DNA of 64,000 nt from positions 372,001 through 436,000 of the forward strand of contig OZ220675.1 of the NCBI GenBank assembly GCA_965116325.1, given 5' to 3'. Below, one piece after another: positions 52,203 through 60,163 of this stretch. Within the stretch, counting starts at the first letter, position 1. Every line of letters begins with the position of its first letter. The stretch is from JAGWBF01 sp965116325 (lineage in GTDB: Bacteria > Chloroflexota > Dehalococcoidia > Lucifugimonadales > JAGWBF01). The notes beneath the pieces are model-generated. The model saw only the letters and a program-made list of their open reading frames with translations. It did not search any database and was not told the DNA's origin. The translations under genes and the position numbers were made by a program.

Positions 52203-53237
52203 TTGGACAACATACTGGTAACCGGCGGTGCGGGATTCCTGGGAATGACCCTTGTGAAGAGCTTGGTTGGCTTTGGGGTCCGCCCGCGGGTGCTGGATAT
52301 CAACATCCCCGGACACCCCGACCTGGAGTCCAACATGGAGTTCATCCACGGGGACATCCGCAATCCCGACACCGTCCACAGGGCTGTGCGGGGAATGGAT
52401 GTGGTGTTTCACCTGGCAGCAGCCGTGCTGCCCACCAGGGGCAAGCGGGCGTACACATCCACCAACACCGAGGGCACACGGAACCTGCTCCAAGCATCCC
52501 TCGACCATAACGTCAGGCAGGTAGTGCACGTATCCACCAGCGCCATATACGGCATTCCCCGCGAGCTACCGGTCACCGAGGAGTCCGAGCTTCGTCCCAT
52601 GGGCTACTACGGGAACGCCAAATACCAGGGAGAGCTGTTGGTGCGGGAGTACCGCGGCCGGGGTCTTAGAGTGTGCGTCCTCAGACCACGGACCATCATC
52701 GGCACCGAACGCCTGGGAATATTCCACATCCTCTTCGACTGGATCAAAGAGGGAAAGAGAGTCCCCATCATCGGCAAGGGCGACAACCTATTCCAGTTTG
52801 TGAGCGCCCGGGACTGCGTGTCCGCTTGCTTCAAGGCAGTGGATGCCGAAAGCAACGATGACTTCAACCTGGGGGCGGAGGAGTTCTCCACGGTTAAGGG
52901 GGACTTGGAAGGGCTGACCGCCCACGCAAATACGGGTTCCCGCGTCGCCCCCGTTCCCGCTCCCATGGTGAAGGCACCTCTCCAGGTCCTGGACCTGCTC
53001 AGGCTATCCCCCCTCATGGACTGGCAGTACAAGGTGGCCGACAAGCCCTTTTACTTCGACATCACCAAGGCCAAGACAGACCTGGGATGGCAGCCCAGGG
53101 ACAGCAACCTCAGCATGTTCACCGACTCCTACGATTGGTACACAAACAATTATGTCGATACCGCCGAAGCTTACGGGTCAACCCATCGCCAAGCTGTGCG
53201 CCAACGCTTTCTCCGCTTGCTCAAGGGCGTGTTCTAA
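52203..53237 (+). CDS. NAD-dependent sugar epimerase/dehydratase (extended SDR)
   Basis: A 344-residue extended short-chain dehydrogenase. NAD is bound by ILVTGGAGFLGMTLV at the N terminus, the catalytic Ser lies in HVSTSAIYGI and the Tyr-Lys pair in GYYGNAKYQGE. The Tyr-x3-Lys is intact. Start is TTG 52203 with AGGAG eight bases upstream. It is followed by a sugar transferase, so it likely supplies a nucleotide sugar for a surface glycan. Confidence 0.88.
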   Translation: MDNILVTGGAGFLGMTLVKSLVGFGVRPRVLDINIPGHPDLESNMEFIHGDIRNPDTVHRAVRGMDVVFHLAAAVLPTRGKRAYTSTNTEGTRNLLQASLDHNVRQVVHVSTSAIYGIPRELPVTEESELRPMGYYGNAKYQGELLVREYRGRGLRVCVLRPRTIIGTERLGIFHILFDWIKEGKRVPIIGKGDNLFQFVSARDCVSACFKAVDAESNDDFNLGAEEFSTVKGDLEGLTAHANTGSRVAPVPAPMVKAPLQVLDLLRLSPLMDWQYKVADKPFYFDITKAKTDLGWQPRDSNLSMFTDSYDWYTNNYVDTAEAYGSTHRQAVRQRFLRLLKGVF

Positions 53238-53286
53238 CACTCGATGACCCAACACACAGCCCGCAAGGCACTGGCCAAGCTAAACC

Positions 53287-53979
53287 ATGACTGAAATGCC
53301 CGGTGATACCCCGGAGTTGGAGCTTCCCGGGTGGGCATTCGGCAGGGGCGACGGAAAAAGCCGGTCCGGCTACCTGCTGAAACGTCCCTGGGATGTGGTA
53401 GTGGGTATTATCGGAATGATGATCGCCATGCCCCTCTGGGTGGTCTTCTTTATCGCCATTAAGCTGGAAGACCGGGGACCCTTCTTCTTCACTCAGGAGC
53501 GCTGGGGCAAGGACAAGACCAGGTTCCGAGTGTATAAGGTACGCACAATGGTGCCCAACGCAGAGGAGATATTCGGCAACATCCAGGCCCAGGAAAACGA
53601 CCCAAGGGTTACGCGGGTGGGGAGGTTCCTCAGGGCAACCAGCCTGGACGAGTCTCCCCAGCTCATAAACATAGTCAGGGGCGACATGAGCTGGGTAGGT
53701 CCCAGGGCCCTGCCCATCAACGAGGTGCAGGCCCAGGAAGCCGAGGGGGACTTGCCCGACGAAGCAATCGAGGGGTTCGAAGCCCGCTCCAAGCTCCGGC
53801 CCGGGCTAACGGGCATCGCCCAGGTGTACGCGCCGCGGGACATAGCCAGGGAGCAGAAGTACAGGTACGATGCGGTCTATGCCTACAGCCAGAGCCTGCT
53901 GACGGACATCAGGCTTATCCTGGCTTCCCTGTGGATAACCTTCAGGGGTAAGTGGGAGTCCCGGGAGCGCAAGCTGTAA
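53287..53979 (+). CDS. Bacterial sugar transferase (polyprenyl-phosphate glycosyl-1-phosphate transferase)
   Basis: A 230-residue WbaP/PglC-like enzyme that starts glycan synthesis on undecaprenyl phosphate. A membrane helix (about residues 36-58) follows the sugar-transferase start KRPWDVVVGIIG. The core has FFTQERWGKDKTRFRVYKVRTM, DPRVTRVGRFLRATSLDESPQLINIVRGDMSWVGPRALP and KLRPGLTGIAQVYAPRDI. The short form lacks the N-terminal membrane region of WbaP. It lies 49 bases after the epimerase. Confidence 0.92.
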   Translation: MTEMPGDTPELELPGWAFGRGDGKSRSGYLLKRPWDVVVGIIGMMIAMPLWVVFFIAIKLEDRGPFFFTQERWGKDKTRFRVYKVRTMVPNAEEIFGNIQAQENDPRVTRVGRFLRATSLDESPQLINIVRGDMSWVGPRALPINEVQAQEAEGDLPDEAIEGFEARSKLRPGLTGIAQVYAPRDIAREQKYRYDAVYAYSQSLLTDIRLILASLWITFRGKWESRERKL

Positions 53980-53983
53980 CCAG

Positions 53984-54964
53984 CTAGGCGTGGTCGATGT
54001 CCATGACCACCTTGATGATGTTGTCCTCTCGGTTCTCGTACATGCGGTAGGCCTCGTTGATGTCGTGCTCGTCAAAGCCCCGCCGGTGGGTAACCATCTG
54101 GGCTGGGTCGATCCAGCCCCGCTCTCTCAGCTCCACTATCTCCCGAATCTGGCTGATCGGGTCGCCGCTGCGGGCGCCCGTCGTGGGGATTATGGTGGGC
54201 TGATTGTCCATCCAGGTGCGGGTGTCTACGGGAACGATATCATCGCCCTGGATGCCGAAGATTATCACAGTGCCGAAGCGCCGGATCATCCTGAACACCA
54301 AATCCAGGGTGTCCGGGTAGCCGGCGGCTTCGACAGTCACATCGGCGCCCACCCCACCAGTCAGCTCCTGCACCCTCTCCAGAAGGTCTTCCTTGGAGGG
54401 GTTGATGGTGTGGGTTGCTCCGAACTTGCGCGAGTACTCCAGGCGATAGTCCAGCAGGTCCACGGCTATCACCTTACTGGCGCCCTGTCGGGCCGTCAGC
54501 ATGGTAAATGAGAGGCCGATGGCTCCCTGCCCCATGATGACCACGTTCTTGCCCATGATGTTGCCCATTCGCTTGCAGGCGTAGAACACCGTCCCCGTCG
54601 GCTGGCACATGACCCACTCGGACAGGGGGCCGTGGTCGGGCAGGCCCACCATGCGCCCTGGATTGGACACCAGGTACTCGCTCAGCCCGCCCATTTCCAG
54701 GGTAGGGATGACTATCACCCGCTGGCCCTCGCGGAACTCCTCGCTTCGGCTTTCCACAACTGTGCCCGCGCACTCATGGCACGGCCTCCCCAAGGCCAGG
54801 GGGTACTCCTCCTCGGGCATAACGGGGCCGTAGCCGTGGCGAATGTCGCTGCCGCAAATAGACACGCTGTCCAGGCGCACCAGGCATTCTCCCTCCTGCG
54901 CTGTGGGAACATCAGAATCGAACACGACGAAACGCTTGGGACCCACCAGCTGAGCAACCTTCAT
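53984..54964 (-). CDS. Zinc-dependent alcohol dehydrogenase family protein
   Basis: A 326-residue MDR dehydrogenase. Catalytic zinc is suggested by VSICGSDIRHGYG and GRPCHECAGTV, with the nucleotide-binding VVIMGQGAIGLSFTM and VIAVDLLDYRLEYSRKFGATHTI. The structural-zinc four-Cys loop seems absent. It resembles threonine/sorbitol dehydrogenase-like members. Substrate unknown. It converges on the sugar transferase gene with a four-base gap. Confidence 0.87.
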   Translation of the reverse strand: MKVAQLVGPKRFVVFDSDVPTAQEGECLVRLDSVSICGSDIRHGYGPVMPEEEYPLALGRPCHECAGTVVESRSEEFREGQRVIVIPTLEMGGLSEYLVSNPGRMVGLPDHGPLSEWVMCQPTGTVFYACKRMGNIMGKNVVIMGQGAIGLSFTMLTARQGASKVIAVDLLDYRLEYSRKFGATHTINPSKEDLLERVQELTGGVGADVTVEAAGYPDTLDLVFRMIRRFGTVIIFGIQGDDIVPVDTRTWMDNQPTIIPTTGARSGDPISQIREIVELRERGWIDPAQMVTHRRGFDEHDINEAYRMYENREDNIIKVVMDIDHA

Positions 54965-55073
54965 AGCCTAACCCTGCCCCCTTACTGCTGTTCTAGCGGC
55001 GGGGCTAATGCCCGCCTCTAATCGTAGCTAACAGTACATTACAGGGGGGATACCCGCAAGCCCTGATGAGTCG

Positions 55074-55102
55074 TTGACACCCCTACACTCCGGGCATACA
55101 AT
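55074..55102 (+). promoter_or_regulatory. Predicted promoter of the GatC/GatA-like pair
   Basis: Perfect TTGACA (55074-55079), 17 bases, TACAAT (55097-55102), with a leader of about 54 bases before ATG 55163. Confidence 0.75.
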
Positions 55103-55162
55103 CCCGCTACAGCAAGGGCCCGCTGCGACCAGGACACCTAACCTTCCCCAAGGGGTGCGTCC

Positions 55163-55357
55163 ATGGACATCGACCGCAAGACCCTCCGAGATATGCTCCA
55201 ACTCTACGAGGGCATTGAACTGTCAGACGAAGAGTTCGACCTTATAGAACCGGAGCTTCAGAGCTACTTCGATATCGTGGAGAAGATGAAGGAGCTGGAC
55301 CTGTCAGATGTTCCGTCAGGACGCCTTCTCAGAGCTTCCGAGGGAGGGGGGATCTAA
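55163..55357 (+). CDS. Small GatC-like protein
   Basis: A 64-residue helical protein, IELSDEEFDLIEPELQSYFDIVEKMKELDLSDV, with the GatC pattern of a helix that clamps GatA. It is shorter than true GatC (about 95 residues) because the C-terminal P.L.H...R.D segment is missing. It overlaps the amidase start by one base (TAATG), so it is likely the accessory chain of that amidase rather than of the tRNA amidotransferase. Confidence 0.72.
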   Translation: MDIDRKTLRDMLQLYEGIELSDEEFDLIEPELQSYFDIVEKMKELDLSDVPSGRLLRASEGGGI

Positions 55358-56781
55358 TGGCGTACAACGAACTCCTCGATACCACCATTTCCGACCTTGC
55401 GCCCCTCATCAGGGACCGCAAGGTGTCGCCCGTAGAGGTGACCGAGGCTGCCCTTGCCCGAGCGGAGGAGCTGCAGCCAAAGCTCAACTCCTTCATCACC
55501 ATCCTGAACGACAGGGCCATGGACGAGGCCAGGGAGCAGGAGCGAGCGATAGCATCAGGCAACTATCTCGGCCCTCTCCAGGGCATACCCATAGGCATAA
55601 AGGACAACATCGCCACCGCCGGCATACGCACCACCCTGGGAAGCAAGGTGCTCGCCGACCATGTGCCCGATGAAGATGCCCACGTTGTTACCCTGTGCAG
55701 ACAGGCCGGGGCCATTCTTCTTGGGAAGGAAAATTTGGAGGAGTTCGCCGCCGGCGCAACCTCCAACAACCCCCACTACGGGGCCGTCCACAACCCCTGG
55801 AAGCTGGACCGCATACCCGGAGGCTCCAGCGGCGGAGGCGGCGCCAACGTGGCCGCTGGAGTGACCTTCGCCTCCCTGGGAACCGACCTGGGGGGCTCTG
55901 TGAGGATACCTGGTTCCCTCTGCGGTGTGGTGGGCCTGAAACAGACCTTCGGCAGGGTCAGCCAGCGCGGCCTGATGGTAACCAGCTTTAACGGAGACCA
56001 CATCGGCCCCATGACTCGCTCGGCCAGGGACGCCTCCCTGGTGCTGCAGGCCATCGCGGGTTACGACCCCCTAGACCCCAGCACGGTGCCTGTGCCTGTG
56101 GACAGCTACTCCGAGAGCCTGGACAAGGGCTTGACGGGGCTGAAGATGGGCATACCCACAGACCATTTCTTCGACCTGCTGGAGCCAGAGGTTGCGAGCG
56201 CTGTGGAAAAGGCCATCGCCGCCATGGAAGAGCTGGGAGCGACGCCGGTGAAGGTGGCCCTGCCCACGATGAAGTACTCGGCGGCCCTGCGCATCCCTGG
56301 GATGGCTGACGGCATCGTCACCCATGAGCCGTACCTGCACAGCAACCGGCAGGACTACGGGCCGGACACCCTGTACAGGACCTTGGCGGGCCAATTTGTT
56401 CTTGGGCGGGACTACTCCAAGGCCATGAAGGTGCAGAGGCTGATCAAAGAGGAGTTTGCCCGGGTGCTTCAGCAGGTGGACTTCCTGGCAGCCCCCACTT
56501 GCCCCGTCGTGGCGCCCCCCATCGGCGCAAAGTTCGTCAGCATGGGAGGCAAGGAGTTCTCAACCCGGGGACCCGGGGCGGGATACCTAGCCCGCAACAC
56601 CAGCCCCAGCAACTCAACAGGCCTGCCGGCCGTATCGGTGCCCTGCGGCCACGATAGTGAAGAATTGCCCGTAGGCCTGCAGATCATAGGTCGCCCCTTC
56701 GATGAGGCGACCATCCTGCGCGTCGCCCACACTTACGAAGGGGTGTCCCCCGCACAGGGACGAAGCCCCAGCCTGAACTAA
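55357..56781 (+). CDS. GatA-like amidase
   Basis: A 474-residue amidase-signature enzyme. The triad Lys is in GIPIGIKDNIATAG, the Gly/Ser loop is PGGSSGGGGANVAAG, and the nucleophile is in LGTDLGGSVRIPGSLCG. A GGSSGGSA loop, as in true GatA, has become GGSSGGGG. With the GatC-like gene and no gatB, this looks like a two-chain catabolic or biosynthetic amidase rather than a tRNA amidotransferase. Start is coupled to the GatC-like stop. The gene ends into the dispersed palindromic element. Confidence 0.87.
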   Translation: MAYNELLDTTISDLAPLIRDRKVSPVEVTEAALARAEELQPKLNSFITILNDRAMDEAREQERAIASGNYLGPLQGIPIGIKDNIATAGIRTTLGSKVLADHVPDEDAHVVTLCRQAGAILLGKENLEEFAAGATSNNPHYGAVHNPWKLDRIPGGSSGGGGANVAAGVTFASLGTDLGGSVRIPGSLCGVVGLKQTFGRVSQRGLMVTSFNGDHIGPMTRSARDASLVLQAIAGYDPLDPSTVPVPVDSYSESLDKGLTGLKMGIPTDHFFDLLEPEVASAVEKAIAAMEELGATPVKVALPTMKYSAALRIPGMADGIVTHEPYLHSNRQDYGPDTLYRTLAGQFVLGRDYSKAMKVQRLIKEEFARVLQQVDFLAAPTCPVVAPPIGAKFVSMGGKEFSTRGPGAGYLARNTSPSNSTGLPAVSVPCGHDSEELPVGLQIIGRPFDEATILRVAHTYEGVSPAQGRSPSLN

Positions 56782-56783
56782 GC

Positions 56784-56826
56784 CCCGCTTTCCCCCTCTC
56801 TTGAGGGAGAGGGTTGGGGTGAGGGT
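56784..56826 (+). repeat. Dispersed 3'-UTR palindromic element, copy B
   Basis: Reads CCCCGCTTTCCCCCTCTC-TTGAGG-GAGAGGG then TTGGGGTGAGGG, two bases after the amidase stop. It forms a CCCTCTC/GAGAGGG hairpin and matches the element at 2117-2157 in sequence, orientation and placement after a stop codon. Confidence 0.6.
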
Positions 56827-56842
56827 GATGACCAGAAAAAAG

Positions 56843-56869
56843 AGAAGGCCGGCGTAACGCCGGCCTTCT
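56843..56869 (-). terminator. Rho-independent terminator, mainly for the OsmC gene
   Basis: AGAAGGCCGGCG, loop TAA, CGCCGGCCTTCT: a perfect 12-bp stem. On the minus strand it is followed by CTTTTTTC (842-834), downstream of the OsmC gene. On the plus strand no T tract follows. Confidence 0.85.
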
Positions 56870-56910
56870 AACTGTCGGGTACCAGGATGGGGAGTAAAGC
56901 TCCCCGCAGT

Positions 56911-57366
56911 CTAGCCCTTATCGACGATCTTCACATCCACGGTTACATCCGGGGTCGCCACGGCGACCGCACCATACAGCGGTCAACGGCGTCTATAGGC
57001 GGCCACCAGCTCCTGGGCCTGATCGTCGTCGATTCCCGTAAGCTCGAAGTTCATGTGCATCCCGTTGAATACCGAGACTTCCTCGTAGAGGGGCGCCGCC
57101 TCGTTGTCCCGCACCGACTCAGCGGTGACGTTCACCCACTGGAGGGGAACCTGGGACTCCCTGGCCAAGCGCTCCACCATGTTCACGGCGCAGGAAACGA
57201 TGCCGGCCAGGAAAGCTTCGCCTGAGCCTATCTCCTCGCCGGGGGAGCCGGCGTAGCTGGGGCCATCCACGACAAAGTGATGGTTGCGGGCATTGACCAG
57301 CGCCCGCCCTGGAGTGCCGGTGCTGTAGGAACGTACCAGCGTCTTGCTGTACCTGTCAGTTGTCAT
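56911..57366 (-). CDS. OsmC-family peroxidase, predicted selenoprotein (in-frame TGA = Sec128)
   Basis: OsmC/Ohr-type proteins reduce organic hydroperoxides with two cysteines. The first, C59, is present in AGIVSCAVNMVERL. The second is expected after an A.RRCP-like helix near the C terminus. Here TGA (56985-56983) stands at exactly that place, and translation continues in frame as AYRR-U-PLYGAVAVATPDVTVDVKIVDKG to TAG 56911, matching the CP.YGT strand of the family. The 151-residue product has normal length, whereas stopping at the TGA would lose the last strand. A GGTCGC/GCGACC hairpin with loop CGTG follows. OsmC-like selenoproteins are known from marine metagenomes, which supports the reading. 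Confidence 0.85.
56953..56968 (-). promoter_or_regulatory. Candidate SECIS of the OsmC gene
   Basis: GGUCGC, loop CGUG, GCGACC: six perfect pairs. Loop G-U are bases 25-26 counted from the U of UGA, close to the E. coli fdhF position. Confidence 0.7.
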
Positions 57367-57478
57367 AGAGCATCTCCTTAATGATCAAAATTTCTTACGG
57401 AGACCCTTCGCGGTTTGTCCCCCATGAGTCGTGATCCAGCATACCCCATGCCCTAGCCCAGCATCAAGATACCAGCCT

Positions 57479-58324
57479 CTAGCTGGGCGACCAGTTGTAG
57501 ATTCTCATTAGCGTTTCGCCCATCAGAGTGGACCGCTCCGATTCGGAGAGCCAGTCGGGCGCCCGGAAAGCCTCGACTCCCTGCTCGTAGGTCAAGAGCC
57601 TCACCGCCCTGGTCCAGTCTGTGCCCCACAGGCAGCGGTCCAGCCCGTAGGCTTGGAAGACGCGCCCCAGGGGCTCCCGGATATCAAGGTACGGGAAGGG
57701 TTCGTGGGACAAAGTGCAGGCCCCTGAAATCTTGATGGCCACGTTGTCCAGGGACGCCGTCTCAAGGACGTTGTCGAGGTCGGCGAATGGTTCGTCCGGG
57801 GGCGGCGGGAAGAAGGGCTGGGTGATTCCGACGTGATCGATGATGATCTGGGTGTTGGGGTTGCGACGGGCCAGCTCACGCAGCAGAGGCAGCTTGCCTG
57901 AAGCCATGACGTTCACCGGAACGCCAGCCCGAGCGCCTGCGGCAAAGATGGCATTCAGACCCGGGTGGTCTGCTTCGTACTCCTGGGCACCCAGCATTAC
58001 CCGGGCGCCCACTACTCCTGGCATCGCGGTCCACTGGGCGATGTCCTCGTCGATGGTCTGCGACTCCGGGTCGAAGGGTCGCACCAGACCAAACTTGTAC
58101 GGATGCTGAGCATACACATCGAGGACATAGCTAGGATCGTACCGGTACAGCGAGTATGGTGAAATCAGGATAGCTCCGTCAACACCCACGGCGTCCATGG
58201 CCGCAACCATGTCGTCGCCCGTAACCTCTTCCGGGCCCTCCAGGTGTCCCTGCCATGGGCGTCCGGGATGATTCCGCTCGAAACAATGTACCTGGCAATC
58301 TACGGTAGGGGTACCTTCAGCCAT
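57479..58324 (-). CDS. Amidohydrolase_2 family metal-dependent hydrolase
   Basis: A 281-residue TIM-barrel hydrolase. It has CQVHCF where most relatives have a D.H.H metal motif, PVNVMASGKLPLL, IIIDHVGITQP and CLWGTDWTRAV with the catalytic Asp. The family includes decarboxylases and lactonases (for example 2-pyrone-4,6-dicarboxylate lactonase). The first metal motif has lost one His, so the metal site may be reduced. Substrate unknown. It lies just downstream of the GMC oxidoreductase on the same strand, with a 39-base gap, so the two may act in one catabolic route. Confidence 0.83.
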   Translation of the reverse strand: MAEGTPTVDCQVHCFERNHPGRPWQGHLEGPEEVTGDDMVAAMDAVGVDGAILISPYSLYRYDPSYVLDVYAQHPYKFGLVRPFDPESQTIDEDIAQWTAMPGVVGARVMLGAQEYEADHPGLNAIFAAGARAGVPVNVMASGKLPLLRELARRNPNTQIIIDHVGITQPFFPPPPDEPFADLDNVLETASLDNVAIKISGACTLSHEPFPYLDIREPLGRVFQAYGLDRCLWGTDWTRAVRLLTYEQGVEAFRAPDWLSESERSTLMGETLMRIYNWSPS

Positions 58325-58363
58325 GATCTCCCCTTTCTTCTGTGCTTAGGCTGGAAACGGTGT

Positions 58364-59938
58364 TCAACTCGCCGCGATCCAATCTACCACGCGCTCTCCG
58401 ATCATGAGGGCTGTGGGATGGAGCCCGCCGGACCTGGGAATCCTCGGCACCACCGATGCATCGGCGACCCATAGGCCCCGTGCTCCCCTCACCCGGCAGT
58501 ACTGGTCAACCACCGCCGTCGGGTCCGAGTCCGGCCCCATCCTACAGGTCCCGGACACATGCCTGGCGGTTCCCACCGTCTGGCGCATCCACAGGTCCAG
58601 GGCATCGTCGTCACCCAAGACATCGTCCGTGGGACCGATGCGAGATTCCGACACATCCCTGTACGCGTCAGATTGAAGCAGCCTTGCCGCGAATCGCACT
58701 CCCTCCCTCACCCGCCGCACATCCTTGGGGTGCTGCAGGTAGCAATAGTTGAACGAAGGCTGGAGGCTGGGGTCAGCGGAAGCGAGTCGCACGTACCCGG
58801 AGCCTTCCGGCAGCCCCAGCGTGCACGTTATGCGGGCAGCTCGCTCGGGCGAGACGTCCCCAGTGAGGTACCTGGTACGTACGCCGGCGACCCGCTCCTC
58901 CCGCTCGTCAACCACGGTGCTGGTCCTGAGCACCATATCGTTGACCTCCCTCGATCCGCTGGAGGTGTAGTGCAGGCAGAAGTGGGGCGCATCGAGGCCA
59001 GTGGTAAGGCTCCTCCCATCCTTGACCTTGTAAGTAACGGGGACACTGAGGTGGTTCCAAAGACTCTGGCCCACACCGGTCAGGTCATAAAGGCAGGGAA
59101 TCCCGAACTGCCTGAGCTGGTACTGGGGGCCGATCCCGGACAGCATGAGGAGCTGGGGAGACCTGATGGCTCCGGCGCACAAGACGATCCGTTCTCCCTG
59201 CAGTGTGAACACCTCACCACCGCTCTCGGCCTGCACACCCACGGCCCTGTCACCCTTGAAGAGTATCGTCTGTACGTGCGCCCGCCCCCGGACTATCAGG
59301 TTCATGCGGTGGCGCATCGGGCCAAGGTGAGTCAGGGCTGAGCTCATCCTGACGCCGTCAAAATTATTGGTGGGGGTTACCCCAACTCCGGTCGGGTTAG
59401 GCCCGTTGGTATCCCTGGTAAAGCCGAATCCCGCTTGAAGACAGGCATTATGGAAGGCCCGCTGGATATCCGGCCAGTCGGCAGACTGGCGGCGCCTTAC
59501 AGGTATGGGGCCATCAGTCCCATGGAAGTCATCCTGGACATCCAGGTCCCTCTCCATTCGTTTGAAGAAGGGCAGTACCTTGGTATAGGACCACTGGTCG
59601 TTGCCCATGGAGGACCAGAGGTCGTAATCCTCAGGGAACCCCCTCTGCATGGCCTGCCCGTTTATGGACGACCCTCCCCCAATCACCTTCCCCTGGGCTA
59701 CGTGTATCTGGCCCTGCTCCTCGGTGATGGTACCCCGCAGCGCCCAGTTGTGTTCGGACTCCGGGGATTCAGCGTACCTGGTGTGGCCGAACCTAATCTC
59801 GTCGGGCAGACGTGCAGGATCGGGATAGTCGTTTCCTGCCTCCAGCAGTAGGACCGACATGTCGGTGTATTCAGCCAGTCTGCCAGCCAGCACCGATCCC
59901 GACCCTCCACCACCGACCACAATAACGTCGTAAATCAT
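58364..59938 (-). CDS. GMC-family FAD oxidoreductase (choline/alcohol dehydrogenase type)
   Basis: A 524-residue flavoprotein. FAD binding is shown by YDVIVVGGGGSGSVLAGRL at the N terminus and VIGGGSSINGQAMQRG. The C-terminal active site has ARHVSGTCRMG and RSGGLHPTALMIGERVVDWIA with the catalytic His. It would oxidise an alcohol; the natural substrate is not readable. I chose ATG 59938, with GGAGG four bases upstream, over ATG 59959. It shares a divergent promoter region with the large secreted protein. Confidence 0.9.
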   Translation of the reverse strand: MIYDVIVVGGGGSGSVLAGRLAEYTDMSVLLLEAGNDYPDPARLPDEIRFGHTRYAESPESEHNWALRGTITEEQGQIHVAQGKVIGGGSSINGQAMQRGFPEDYDLWSSMGNDQWSYTKVLPFFKRMERDLDVQDDFHGTDGPIPVRRRQSADWPDIQRAFHNACLQAGFGFTRDTNGPNPTGVGVTPTNNFDGVRMSSALTHLGPMRHRMNLIVRGRAHVQTILFKGDRAVGVQAESGGEVFTLQGERIVLCAGAIRSPQLLMLSGIGPQYQLRQFGIPCLYDLTGVGQSLWNHLSVPVTYKVKDGRSLTTGLDAPHFCLHYTSSGSREVNDMVLRTSTVVDEREERVAGVRTRYLTGDVSPERAARITCTLGLPEGSGYVRLASADPSLQPSFNYCYLQHPKDVRRVREGVRFAARLLQSDAYRDVSESRIGPTDDVLGDDDALDLWMRQTVGTARHVSGTCRMGPDSDPTAVVDQYCRVRGARGLWVADASVVPRIPRSGGLHPTALMIGERVVDWIAAS

Positions 59939-60163
59939 GGGCCCTCCAATGCTGGGCATCTCGGTCTACTTGGATGCAGGGATTATAGCCCTTGGCCTGC
60001 CAAGCATGAAGGCTTGCTCACGATCCAACCAACAGACGCAACGGCGAATTGCCACTATATTTCCCGTTTTCCCATTGGATTTAGATAGGAAGGAAGTGAT
60101 AACATCCGTCGGGAGTTTTGCTCACTGGTTAGAAGTAGTCTTGGGAAAGGGAAGACGCCTCGA

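Noticed and set aside
56843..56869. Terminator for the plus-strand GatA-like gene
   Set aside because: The T tract follows only on the minus strand. Some plus-strand effect of the strong stem is possible but not shown.
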